DNA of 64,000 nt from Hydrogenophaga sp. (lineage in GTDB: Bacteria; Pseudomonadota; Gammaproteobacteria; Burkholderiales; Burkholderiaceae_C). The notes beneath the pieces were generated by a model, which did not search any database, was not told the origin of the DNA, and worked only from the letters and a program-made list of their open reading frames with translations. The DNA is taken from contig NZ_WVZN01000024.1 of the NCBI RefSeq assembly GCF_011772445.1, positions 26,828 to 90,827 of the forward strand, read 5' to 3'. Below are positions 16,793-24,234 of the stretch, one piece after another (within the stretch, counting starts at the first letter, position 1; the number at the start of each line of letters is the position of its first letter). The position numbers were made by a program, and so were the translations under genes.

Positions 16793-17905
16793 TCAGTCGC
16801 CAAAAGTTTCGTCCAGCGTCAGCACGCGCCCGGTCTGCGCAGCCTCGTAGCCCTTGAGCGCAGCCACGCGCGCGCGAAACGCCGGTGAACGCAGCACCGC
16901 AAGCACGGGGCGCAGCTGCGGGCGTTGCAGCGCGTCGGCCGGCACCGCGAAGAAATAGCGCTCGCGCAGCAGCGGAATGAAGTGCAGGCCGAAGCGGTGC
17001 GCCGCCGTCTGCACGCCGATGCCCGCGTCCGCCATGCCGCTGGCCACGTAGGCCGCCACGGCCGCGTGTGTGAACTCGGTGTTGTCGTAGCCCAGCAGCG
17101 CACGCGGTGCGATGCCCTGGCGCTGCAACAGCAACTCGATCAGCACGCGCGTGCCCGAGCCTTCGGGCCGGTTGACGAAGCGCAGGCCAGGTCGCGCCAG
17201 GTCTTGCAGCCCCTGCAGGCCCAGCGGGTTGCCGGGCGCCACGAACAGACCCTGGGTGCGCACGGCCAGATGCACCAGGCGGTGTTGCTCGGGCCGCAGC
17301 CAGGCCAGGTAGCGCCGGGCGGCGGCGGCCTCGAACTCGCCCAGGGGCACGTGAAACCCGGCCAGGTCGCACTCGCCGTGCGCCAGCGCCGACACCGCCT
17401 CCAGGCTGGAGCGGTAGCGCAGCTCCACCGGCACCTGGCGCGCCCCGAGCTGCTCGCGCAGCGCGGCCACCGCGAAACCGTGGCTGGCGTGCAGACGCGC
17501 CATGGGCGGCGTGGGCGCCACGGCGGGCGTGCGGCGCTGCGCGCGGCCCAGCTCGCCCTCCAGCTCCGAGGCCAGCGACTCCAGCAGCGGCTGCAGCCGC
17601 GCGGCGACGCGGGCGTCGGCCCAGACCAGCTTCTCACCCAGCGCGGTGAGCGCCGAGCCGCGCCCGCGCCCGCGCAGCAGCAGCGGCTCGCCGAACAGGT
17701 CCTCGGCCTGGCGCAGCAGGCCCCAGGCGTGGCGGTACGACAGCCCGGCCTCGCGCCCGGCCTGCGCGATGCTGCCGGTGGCCTGCACGGTGGCCAGCAG
17801 GTCGAGCAGGGCGGTGGCGTCCAGCGGGTCGGCGTCCGCGCGGCCCACGCGCCAGTGCGGCTGAAGGCTCACGCGCAGCGGGTCGGGGTTGGTGCGGCTG
17901 GCCAT
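16793..17905 (-). CDS. ModE-type HTH regulator with periplasmic-binding-like sensor domain
   Basis: The 370-residue protein has an N-terminal winged helix similar to ModE/LysR (LLATVQATGSIAQAGREAGL, then SYRHAWGLLRQAEDLFGEPL) and a C-terminal PBP-like domain resembling molybdate/oxyanion-binding proteins. The sensor covers about residues 130-360, with FVNRPEGSGTRVLIELLL as a recognisable segment. It is divergent from a Mo/W formate dehydrogenase, so it probably senses molybdate, tungstate or formate and controls that operon; the ligand is inference. Confidence 0.82.
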   Translation of the reverse strand: MASRTNPDPLRVSLQPHWRVGRADADPLDATALLDLLATVQATGSIAQAGREAGLSYRHAWGLLRQAEDLFGEPLLLRGRGRGSALTALGEKLVWADARVAARLQPLLESLASELEGELGRAQRRTPAVAPTPPMARLHASHGFAVAALREQLGARQVPVELRYRSSLEAVSALAHGECDLAGFHVPLGEFEAAAARRYLAWLRPEQHRLVHLAVRTQGLFVAPGNPLGLQGLQDLARPGLRFVNRPEGSGTRVLIELLLQRQGIAPRALLGYDNTEFTHAAVAAYVASGMADAGIGVQTAAHRFGLHFIPLLRERYFFAVPADALQRPQLRPVLAVLRSPAFRARVAALKGYEAAQTGRVLTLDETFGD

Positions 17906-17993
17906 GTGGGGTCATATGTGAAACGGTGAACATATTAAGTGCTGTTCATGGTGCTAGCCTGCTGGCTCCCATGAACCGGCCCGCAGAGGCGCG
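17906..17993. promoter_or_regulatory. Divergent regulator/formate dehydrogenase promoter region
   Basis: This 88-base, relatively AT-rich gap contains nested symmetry. ATATGT (17914-17919) pairs with ACATAT (17930-17935), and TGAACA (17927-17932) pairs with TGTTCA (17943-17948), each with a 10-base spacer. Two overlapping dyads of equal geometry suggest binding of one or two dimers of the divergent ModE-type regulator. Confidence 0.5.
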
Positions 17994-19718
17994 ATGAACA
18001 CCACCCACGACACCCCCCGGGTCATCCCCATTCGCCCACTGGACCGGCAGGCCCGCGGGGCGGCGCGCCGCACGCCCAAGGGCCGCCAGGTCGCGCCCGC
18101 CGCGCGCGAGCGCGTGGCCGCGTTGTGCGCCGAGCTGGCGCCGCGCGCCGACCTGCTGATCGAGCACCTGCACCGCCTCAACGACGGCGAGGGCGCGCTG
18201 CGCCGGGGCCACCTGGCCGCGCTGGCCGAGCGCCTGCGGCTGAGCCAGGTCGAGGTCTATGAGGTCGCGAGCTTCTACCACCACTTCAAGGTGGTCGATG
18301 ACGAGGCCGCCGTGGCCACCACCACCGTGCGCGTGTGCACCAGCCTGGCCTGCGCGATGGCCGGCGGCGAAGCGCTGTTCGCCCGCACGCGCGAGGCACT
18401 TGCCGGCCGCGCCGACGTGGCAGTGGAAGAAGCGCCCTGCATCGGCCAGTGCCATCAGGCGCCCGCGGCCTGCGCGGGGCAACGCCAGTTGCCCCGGGCC
18501 ACGGCCGAGTCGATTGCCGACCACGTGGCGCGCCACGAGACCGGCCCCCGCCAGTTGCCGCCGCCGCTGCCCACCGACCTGGCGCAACTGCAGCGCCTGC
18601 TGGCGGGTGACACCACAGCCGACGCTGTCATCGCCGAACTGAAGGCCGCCCACCTGCGCGGCCTGGGCGGTGCGGGCTTTCCCGCCTGGCGCAAATGGGA
18701 CATCGTGCGCGCGCAACCCGGTCCGCGCCACGGCGTGGTCAACATCGACGAAGGCGAGGTCGGCACGTTCAAGGACTGGCAGGTGTTGAGCGAGGGCGCG
18801 CCCCAGGTGCTCGAAGGCGTGCTGATCGCGGCCGAGGTGGTGGGCCTGGACCAGGTGTGGCTCTATCTGCGCGACGAATACCACGACCTGCGGCCGATGC
18901 TGCGGCGCGAGATCGACGCGCTGGCACCGCGCCTGCAGGCGCTGAAGACGCGCTTCCCGAACTACCAGCCGCCGCGCATCGAGCTGCGGCGCGGCGCGGG
19001 CGCCTACATCTGCGGCGAGGAGTCCGCGCTCATCGAATCCATCGAAGGCAAGCGCGGCCTGCCGCGTTTGAAGCCACCCATCGTCGCCCTCCACGGCGTG
19101 TTCGGCCGGCCCACGCTGGCGCACAACCTGGAGACGCTGTGGTGGGTGCCCGCGCTGCTGGCGCACGGCGGGGCGGCCTGGGCCGCCCTGGGCCGGCGCG
19201 GGCGCCACGGGCTGCGGCGCTTCTCGGTGTCGGGCCGGGTGAACAAGCCCGGCGTGCACCTGGCCCCCGCGGGCATCACGCTGCGCGAGCTGATCGACGA
19301 ACACTGCGGCGGCATGGCCAAGGGCCACACGCTGCACGCCTACCTGCCGGGCGGCGCGTCCGGCGGCATCCTGCCGGCCGCGCTGGCCGACGTGCCGCTG
19401 GACTTCGACACGCTCGCCGAACACGGGGCTTTCGTGGGTTCCATGGCCGTGGTGGTGATGAGCCAGCACGACAGCACGCGCGACGCCGCGCTCAATCTCA
19501 TGCGCTTCTTCGAACACGAGTCCTGCGGCCAGTGCACACCCTGCCGCGCCGGCACGGGCCAACTGGTGCGCCTGATGCAGGCGCCGCGCTGGGACGCCGA
19601 GCGCATGGACGAACTCTCGGCCGTGATGCGCGAGGCCAGCATCTGCGGCCTGGGCCAGGCCGCGCCCAACCCGGTGGACAGCGTGCGGCGCTTCTTCGCC
19701 AAGGAGGTGGGCCTGTGA
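17994..19718 (+). CDS. NAD-dependent formate dehydrogenase, fused gamma-beta (NuoE/NuoF-type) subunit
   Basis: The 574-residue protein fuses two subunits that are separate in FdsGB. Residues 1 to about 185 are NuoE-like, with a thioredoxin-type [2Fe-2S] site (CTSLAC and CIGQC). The remainder is NuoF-like, with the NADH/FMN loops GLGGAGFPAWRKW and RRGAGAYICGEESALIESIEGK and the [4Fe-4S] site CGQCTPCRAGT...CGLGQ. It passes electrons from the catalytic subunit to NAD+. Fusion and size match the beta subunit of the two-subunit FDH1 of Methylobacterium. It overlaps the alpha gene by four bases (GTGA). Confidence 0.92.
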   Translation: MNTTHDTPRVIPIRPLDRQARGAARRTPKGRQVAPAARERVAALCAELAPRADLLIEHLHRLNDGEGALRRGHLAALAERLRLSQVEVYEVASFYHHFKVVDDEAAVATTTVRVCTSLACAMAGGEALFARTREALAGRADVAVEEAPCIGQCHQAPAACAGQRQLPRATAESIADHVARHETGPRQLPPPLPTDLAQLQRLLAGDTTADAVIAELKAAHLRGLGGAGFPAWRKWDIVRAQPGPRHGVVNIDEGEVGTFKDWQVLSEGAPQVLEGVLIAAEVVGLDQVWLYLRDEYHDLRPMLRREIDALAPRLQALKTRFPNYQPPRIELRRGAGAYICGEESALIESIEGKRGLPRLKPPIVALHGVFGRPTLAHNLETLWWVPALLAHGGAAWAALGRRGRHGLRRFSVSGRVNKPGVHLAPAGITLRELIDEHCGGMAKGHTLHAYLPGGASGGILPAALADVPLDFDTLAEHGAFVGSMAVVVMSQHDSTRDAALNLMRFFEHESCGQCTPCRAGTGQLVRLMQAPRWDAERMDELSAVMREASICGLGQAAPNPVDSVRRFFAKEVGL

Positions 19719-22543
19719 ACACGAACGACCTGCCGCGCGAAGCGGCGCCCGTGCCCTTCACGCTCGACGGCCGCGCGGTGGAAGCCGCGCCCGGCGAGAC
19801 CCTGCTGCAGGCGGCCGAGCGCGCGGGCGTGGTGCTGCCGCGCCTGTGCGCCAGCGAGGGCCTGCGCCCGGCGGGCAACTGCCGCGCCTGCGTGGTCGAG
19901 ATCGAGGGCGAGCGCGTGCTCGCACCGTCTTGCTGCCGCGCGCCGACGGCGGGTATGGTGGTCCGCAGCGACACACCGCGCGCCGCGAACGCGCGCCGCA
20001 CGGTGCTCGAGCTCTTGTTGGCCGACGCGCCCACGACGAACGCGCTCAAGCACGACAGCGAACTCGGGCACTGGGCGCGCGCGAGCGGCGCGCGAGAGCG
20101 CCGCTTTGCCCTGCGCCAGGTGGTCGGCGACGACCACTCCCACCCCGCCATGACCGTCAACCGCGATGCCTGCATCCAGTGCACGCGCTGCATCCGCGCC
20201 TGCCGCGAGACGCAGGGCAACGACGTGCTGGGCCTGGCCTTTCGCGGCGGTCACGCGCAGATCGTGTTCGACCAGAACGACCCGATAGGGGCGAGCACCT
20301 GCGTGGCCTGCGGCGAGTGCGTGCAGGCCTGCCCCACGGGCGCCATCGCGCCGGCCAACGGCGCCTTCGCCAAACCCTCGCTCAAACAGGTCGATTCGGT
20401 CTGCCCCTTCTGCGGCGTGGGCTGCCAGTTGCGCTACCACGTCGACGAGAACGACCGCATCGCGCACGTCGAGGGCATAGCCGGCCCGGCCAACGAAGGC
20501 CGGCTGTGCGTCAAGGGCCGCTTCGGCTTCGACTACGCGCACAGCCCCGAGCGCCTCACGCGTCCGCTGATCCGGCGCGCCGACGCCCCCAAGGACCCGA
20601 TGGCCATCGAACGGCGCAGTTGGAGGGAGCTGTTCCGCGAGGCCAGCTGGGATGAGGCGCTTGACGCCGCCGCCGCCGGTTTTCGCGCCGCGCTCACGGC
20701 CAGCGCTGCGCGCGGGCGCGCCAGCCCGGTCGCTGGCTTCGGCTCGGCCAAGGGCACCAACGAAGAGGCCTACCTGTTCCAGAAGCTCGTGCGCACCGGC
20801 TTCGGCACGAACAACGTGGACCACTGCACCCGCCTGTGCCACGCCTCCAGCGTGGCCGCGCTCATGGAAGGCCTGGGCTCGGCCGTGGTGAGCAACCCGC
20901 TGCGCGACGTGGCGCACGCCGATCTGGTGCTGTTGATCGGCGCCAACCCCGCGCAGAACCACCCGGTGGGCGCCACCTGGATCAAGAACGCGATCCGCGG
21001 CGGCACGCGCCTGGTGCTGGCCGATCCGCGCCGCACGGAGCTCGCGCGCCACGCCTGGCGCTACCTGGGCTTTGCGCCCGGCAGCGACGTGGCCCTGCTC
21101 AACGCCATGCTGCACGTGATCGTGGACGAAGGCCTGGGTGATCCCGCCTATGTCGCCGCGCACACGCGCGACTTCGACGCCATCAAGGCCCACGTCGCGG
21201 CCTTCACGCCCGAGGCCATGGCGCCCGTCTGCGGCATCGAGCCCGAGGCCATCCGCGAGGTCGCGCGCGCCTTCGCCACCGCCAAGAGCGCCATGATCCT
21301 CTGGGGCATGGGCGTGAGCCAGCACGCGCACGGCACGGAGAACGCGCGCGCGCTGATCGCGCTGTCGCTCATCACGGGGCAGATCGGCCGACCCGGCACC
21401 GGCCTGCACCCCCTGCGCGGCCAGAACAACGTGCAGGGCGCCAGCGACGCCGGCCTCATCCCCATGGTGCTGCCCGACTACGCCCGCGTGGGCGACGCGG
21501 CCGCGCGCGAACGCGCCGAGGCCTTGTGGCACCTGGCGCCCGGCACCCTGGGCGCCGAGCCCGGCCTCACCGTGGTTGAGATCATCGACGCGGCGTACCG
21601 CGGCGACATCACGGCCATGCTGGTGCAGGGCGAGAACCCGGCCATGAGCGACCCCGACGCCGCGCACGCGCGCGAGGCGCTCGCGGGCCTGAAGCACCTG
21701 GTGGTGCAGGACATCTTCCTCACCGAGACCGCTGCGCTCGCCGACGTGGTGCTGCCCGCCACCGCCTGGCCCGAGAAGACCGGCAGCGTCACCAACACCG
21801 ACCGTTGCGTGCAGCTCGGCCGCAAGGCCGTGGGCTCGCCCGGCGAGGCGCGCGCCGACGCCTGGATCACCGAACAACTGGCCGTGCGACTCGGCCTGGG
21901 CTGGGGCTACGGGATCGCGGCCGATGGCTCGGGCACGGGCGACGGGGCGCAAGGCATCGGTGCCGTGTACGAGGAGATGCGTGCCCTCATGCCCAGCATC
22001 ACCGGCCTGCCCTGGCCGCGCCTGTGGCGCGAGGGCGCCGTGACCTACCCGGTGCGCGACGAGCAGGACCCCGGCCAGCCGGTCGTCTTCACCGATGGCT
22101 TTCCCATGCCCGAGGGCCGCGCGCGCCTGGTGCCCGCCGCCCTGGTGCCGCCGGCCGAAGAGCCCGACGCCCAGTACCCGCTGGTGCTCATCACCGGGCG
22201 GCAACTGGAGCACTGGCACACCGGCAGCATGACGCGGCGCAGCGTGGTGCTTGACGCGATCGAGCCCGGTCCCGTGGTGAGCCTGCACCCGGCCACGGCC
22301 GAGCGCCTGGGCCTGCGCGCGGGCGCGCTCGCACAGGTGAGTTCACGGCGTGGCGCCATTTCGCTGCCGGTGCGCATCGACGACGGCATGCCGCCCGATG
22401 CCGCGTTCATTCCCTTCGCCTACGCGGAGGCGGCGGCCAACCTGCTCACCAACCCGGCGCTGGACCCGCTGGGCAAGATCGCCGAACTCAAGTACTGTGC
22501 GGTCGACGTGCGGCCCGCGGCCGCGGAGGTGGCATCCGCTTGA
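19715..22543 (+). CDS. NAD-dependent formate dehydrogenase catalytic (alpha) subunit, Mo/W-bis-MGD
   Basis: The protein has 942 residues from a GTG start. N-terminal domains resemble NuoG: a [2Fe-2S] ferredoxin site (LPRLC...NCRAC), a His-Cys [4Fe-4S] site, and two [4Fe-4S] clusters (CIQCTRCIRACRE and CVACGECVQACP). Another cluster (CPFCGVGC...GRLCVKGR) opens the molybdopterin domain. The catalytic Cys, in DHCTRLCHASS at about residue 375, is Cys rather than selenocysteine. A dinucleotide-binding C-terminal domain ends the protein. It oxidises formate to CO2. The fdhD sulfurtransferase and the small delta subunit usually found with FDS enzymes are not adjacent. Confidence 0.93.
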   Translation: MNTNDLPREAAPVPFTLDGRAVEAAPGETLLQAAERAGVVLPRLCASEGLRPAGNCRACVVEIEGERVLAPSCCRAPTAGMVVRSDTPRAANARRTVLELLLADAPTTNALKHDSELGHWARASGARERRFALRQVVGDDHSHPAMTVNRDACIQCTRCIRACRETQGNDVLGLAFRGGHAQIVFDQNDPIGASTCVACGECVQACPTGAIAPANGAFAKPSLKQVDSVCPFCGVGCQLRYHVDENDRIAHVEGIAGPANEGRLCVKGRFGFDYAHSPERLTRPLIRRADAPKDPMAIERRSWRELFREASWDEALDAAAAGFRAALTASAARGRASPVAGFGSAKGTNEEAYLFQKLVRTGFGTNNVDHCTRLCHASSVAALMEGLGSAVVSNPLRDVAHADLVLLIGANPAQNHPVGATWIKNAIRGGTRLVLADPRRTELARHAWRYLGFAPGSDVALLNAMLHVIVDEGLGDPAYVAAHTRDFDAIKAHVAAFTPEAMAPVCGIEPEAIREVARAFATAKSAMILWGMGVSQHAHGTENARALIALSLITGQIGRPGTGLHPLRGQNNVQGASDAGLIPMVLPDYARVGDAAARERAEALWHLAPGTLGAEPGLTVVEIIDAAYRGDITAMLVQGENPAMSDPDAAHAREALAGLKHLVVQDIFLTETAALADVVLPATAWPEKTGSVTNTDRCVQLGRKAVGSPGEARADAWITEQLAVRLGLGWGYGIAADGSGTGDGAQGIGAVYEEMRALMPSITGLPWPRLWREGAVTYPVRDEQDPGQPVVFTDGFPMPEGRARLVPAALVPPAEEPDAQYPLVLITGRQLEHWHTGSMTRRSVVLDAIEPGPVVSLHPATAERLGLRAGALAQVSSRRGAISLPVRIDDGMPPDAAFIPFAYAEAAANLLTNPALDPLGKIAELKYCAVDVRPAAAEVASA

Positions 22544-22613
22544 GCTGCCTCAAGCCGCGGGTCGTGACCCTGGTCCACCATGGGCCATCGTTCACGCGCC
22601 AAAGGAGGCCACC

Positions 22614-23051
22614 ATGTTCAAGAAGATCCTCGTTCCCACCGACGGCTCCGACGTCGGCAAGGAGGCCGCCGCCACCGCGGCCCAGATGGCCAGGGAGTCG
22701 GGCGGCCAGGTCGTTGGCGTGTATGTCATCGACCCCTTCCCCTACATCGGCATTGGCGATGCCTCCGCCGTGGGCCTGCAGGCCTACCTGAGCGATGCCA
22801 AGCGCGTGGCGGGCGAAGCGCTGGAGAGCGTGGGCAGCGCCTGCCGCGCGCAGAACGTGCCCTTCGCGGGCGACACCATCGAGCGCAACCTGGTGTGGGA
22901 GGGCATCCTGGAAACCGCCAAGGCCGAGGGCTGCGACCTGATCGTGATGGGCTCGCATGGCCGCCAAGGCGTCAAGGCGCTCATCCTGGGCAGCGTGGCG
23001 CAGAAGGTGCTGACGCACGCGCACATACCGGTCCTGATCGTCAAGGGCTGA
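22614..23051 (+). CDS. Universal stress protein (UspA family)
   Basis: The 145-residue protein starts MFKKILVPTDGSDVGKEAA and ends with the ATP-binding signature VMGSHGRQGVKALILGSVAQKVL. This GxxGxxxxxxxGS(V/T) pattern marks the nucleotide-binding class. A strong AAAGGAGG ribosome-binding site ends five bases before the ATG. It follows the formate dehydrogenase with 70 bases between and may be co-transcribed; Usp proteins often accompany anaerobic or C1 metabolism genes, but no direct role is shown. Confidence 0.92.
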   Translation: MFKKILVPTDGSDVGKEAAATAAQMARESGGQVVGVYVIDPFPYIGIGDASAVGLQAYLSDAKRVAGEALESVGSACRAQNVPFAGDTIERNLVWEGILETAKAEGCDLIVMGSHGRQGVKALILGSVAQKVLTHAHIPVLIVKG

Positions 23052-23091
23052 GGCCGAGTTCTGACGGCGGACTGATCCAGGCATTGACTTA

Positions 23092-23119
23092 GGAACTCGG
23101 GCCTCGGCCCGACGACTTA
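23092..23119 (+). promoter_or_regulatory. Candidate HrpL/BtrS-type ECF-sigma promoter
   Basis: GGAACT (23092-23097), 15 bases, then CGACTTA (23113-23119) resembles the HrpL hrp-box (GGAACC-N15/16-CCACNNA) with one difference in the conserved part of each element. It lies about 115 bases upstream of the first CesT-like gene, oriented towards it. A sister site precedes the orphan gene at 37821-38786. Confidence 0.5.
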
Positions 23120-23120
23120 G

Positions 23121-23151
23121 CCCTCCGAACCCCTTGGCCGGGTTCGAAGGG
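23121..23151. other. Hairpin in the leader of the chaperone operon
   Basis: CCCTCCGAACC (23121-23131) faces GGGTTCGAAGGG (23140-23151) with one mismatch and a short loop. There is no T-run, so termination is unlikely. It would lie in the 5' leader of the transcript from the candidate ECF promoter. Confidence 0.3.
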
Positions 23152-23233
23152 CGGCGAGGCCTGCGGGCAAGGGCAACAGGCCCGGCTGGCGATTGAAGGC
23201 GTGCGCTCTTCCCCTCTCAATCAGGAAGACCGC

Positions 23234-23713
23234 ATGCACGACCCCACGATGGACGAGCGCCTGAGCCGGCTGCTCGATGCGCTGGCCGATCTGATGCCCG
23301 CCGAACAGCGCATCGACCCGCCCAGCGAGCCGGGACCTTTCGAACTCCGGTTCGATGTCGATTCGCACAGGATCCGCCTGGTCTGCCGGCTTGAGGCCGA
23401 GCCGCCCCGCATCACCGTGGCCTGCCCCCTGGGGCCCGTGCCCGATCACGACCGCGGCACGGTGCTGCGCCAGCTCCTGCGCTTGAACCTGGCGACGGCC
23501 TGGACCGGAACCCGCATGGGGTGTGATCCGGTCACGAAGGATCTGTACGCGCTGCACGCCATCGCCCTGGATGAAGCCACGCCCGCCCGCCTGCACAACT
23601 CGGTGCACGCGCTGATCCACTGGGCCGGGCAATGGAACGAGGACCCCAGCCTGGCGCGCCTGGCGCCCCGGGGCGAGGCTGTGAAATCGTCCGACCCGAG
23701 CCGACGGGCCTGA
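23234..23713 (+). CDS. CesT-like type III secretion chaperone (first of two)
   Basis: The 159-residue protein has the class I (CesT/SycE) chaperone layout: an N-terminal helix (MDERLSRLLDALADLM), alternating beta strands (FELRFDV, IRLVCRL, ITVACPL), and a helix LRQLLRLNLATAWTG leading into the MGCDPVTKDLYALHAI strand pair. A C-terminal amphipathic helix ends HWAGQWNED. Such proteins dimerise and bind the N-terminal region of a cognate effector, keeping it secretion-competent. The assignment rests on pattern recognition, not on strong identity. It heads a three-gene run with the genes at 23724 and 24235, and a candidate HrpL-type promoter lies upstream. Confidence 0.62.
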   Translation: MHDPTMDERLSRLLDALADLMPAEQRIDPPSEPGPFELRFDVDSHRIRLVCRLEAEPPRITVACPLGPVPDHDRGTVLRQLLRLNLATAWTGTRMGCDPVTKDLYALHAIALDEATPARLHNSVHALIHWAGQWNEDPSLARLAPRGEAVKSSDPSRRA

Positions 23714-23723
23714 CGGGGGCGCC

Positions 23724-24185
23724 GTGGCCTACCTTCCCTTCGACAACAGCGAGGGCATCGCTTCGCGTCGCCAGCTGCTGCAGTGGCTGGAAGACGCCGG
23801 CATCGCCTGGGTGCCGATCGACGTGGTCCTGAGCATCGATCACCCGTCGGCACTGATCGCCGAGTGCACGGTGGAAGGCACCGCCGTGCTGCTGCTGCAC
23901 GACCTGGACGAGCGGGCCACCGAGGTGCGCGTCACGGCGGTGCTGGGTGCGCTGGCGCCGGAGGACGGCGACGCCCTGCTGCTGCAACTGCTGCAGACCA
24001 ATTTCGTGACGGCCCTGCGCGGCCATGACCCGGTGCTCGGCCTGCGCGACACGGACGACGCGGTCTGTGTCACGCAGGCGTTCGCCCTGCATGAAGCGGC
24101 GCGCGACGCCTTCCTCATGGGGCTCTTCCACCTGGCGAGTCTGTCGTCGCGCTGGTGCGACGGGCGCTACCTCGGCGGCGATTGA
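23724..24185 (+). CDS. CesT-like type III secretion chaperone (second of two)
   Basis: The 153-residue protein reads from a GTG (preceded by GGGGG) and shows the same overall pattern as its upstream neighbour: SRRQLLQWLEDAGI helix, strands AECTVEG and TAVLLLHDL, the helix ALLLQLLQTNFVTALRG, the GHDPVLGLRDTDDAV strands, and a last helix LFHLASLSSRW. Similar architecture but low identity suggests either a heterodimer with the first protein or two chaperones for separate sites on the large downstream protein. The stop is 49 bases before the next ATG. Confidence 0.58.
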   Translation: MAYLPFDNSEGIASRRQLLQWLEDAGIAWVPIDVVLSIDHPSALIAECTVEGTAVLLLHDLDERATEVRVTAVLGALAPEDGDALLLQLLQTNFVTALRGHDPVLGLRDTDDAVCVTQAFALHEAARDAFLMGLFHLASLSSRWCDGRYLGGD

Positions 24186-24234
24186 CACCGCTGCCGTCGA
24201 CTTCACCCCACCCCACGTCCTCAAGGAACTGCCC

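Noticed and set aside
19340-22288. 982-codon minus-strand frame
   Set aside because: It is the complement of the formate dehydrogenase subunits and has no coherent domains.
23084-23105. TTGACT before the chaperone genes as an ordinary sigma-70 -35 box
   Set aside because: No acceptable -10 hexamer occurs 16-19 bases downstream; the region instead fits an ECF-type site.
23052-23107. Imperfect inverted repeat GAGGCCGAGTTC...GAACTCGGGCCTC after uspA as a terminator
   Set aside because: The arms are about 30 bases apart with a bulge and no T-run; the right arm coincides with the candidate ECF promoter.
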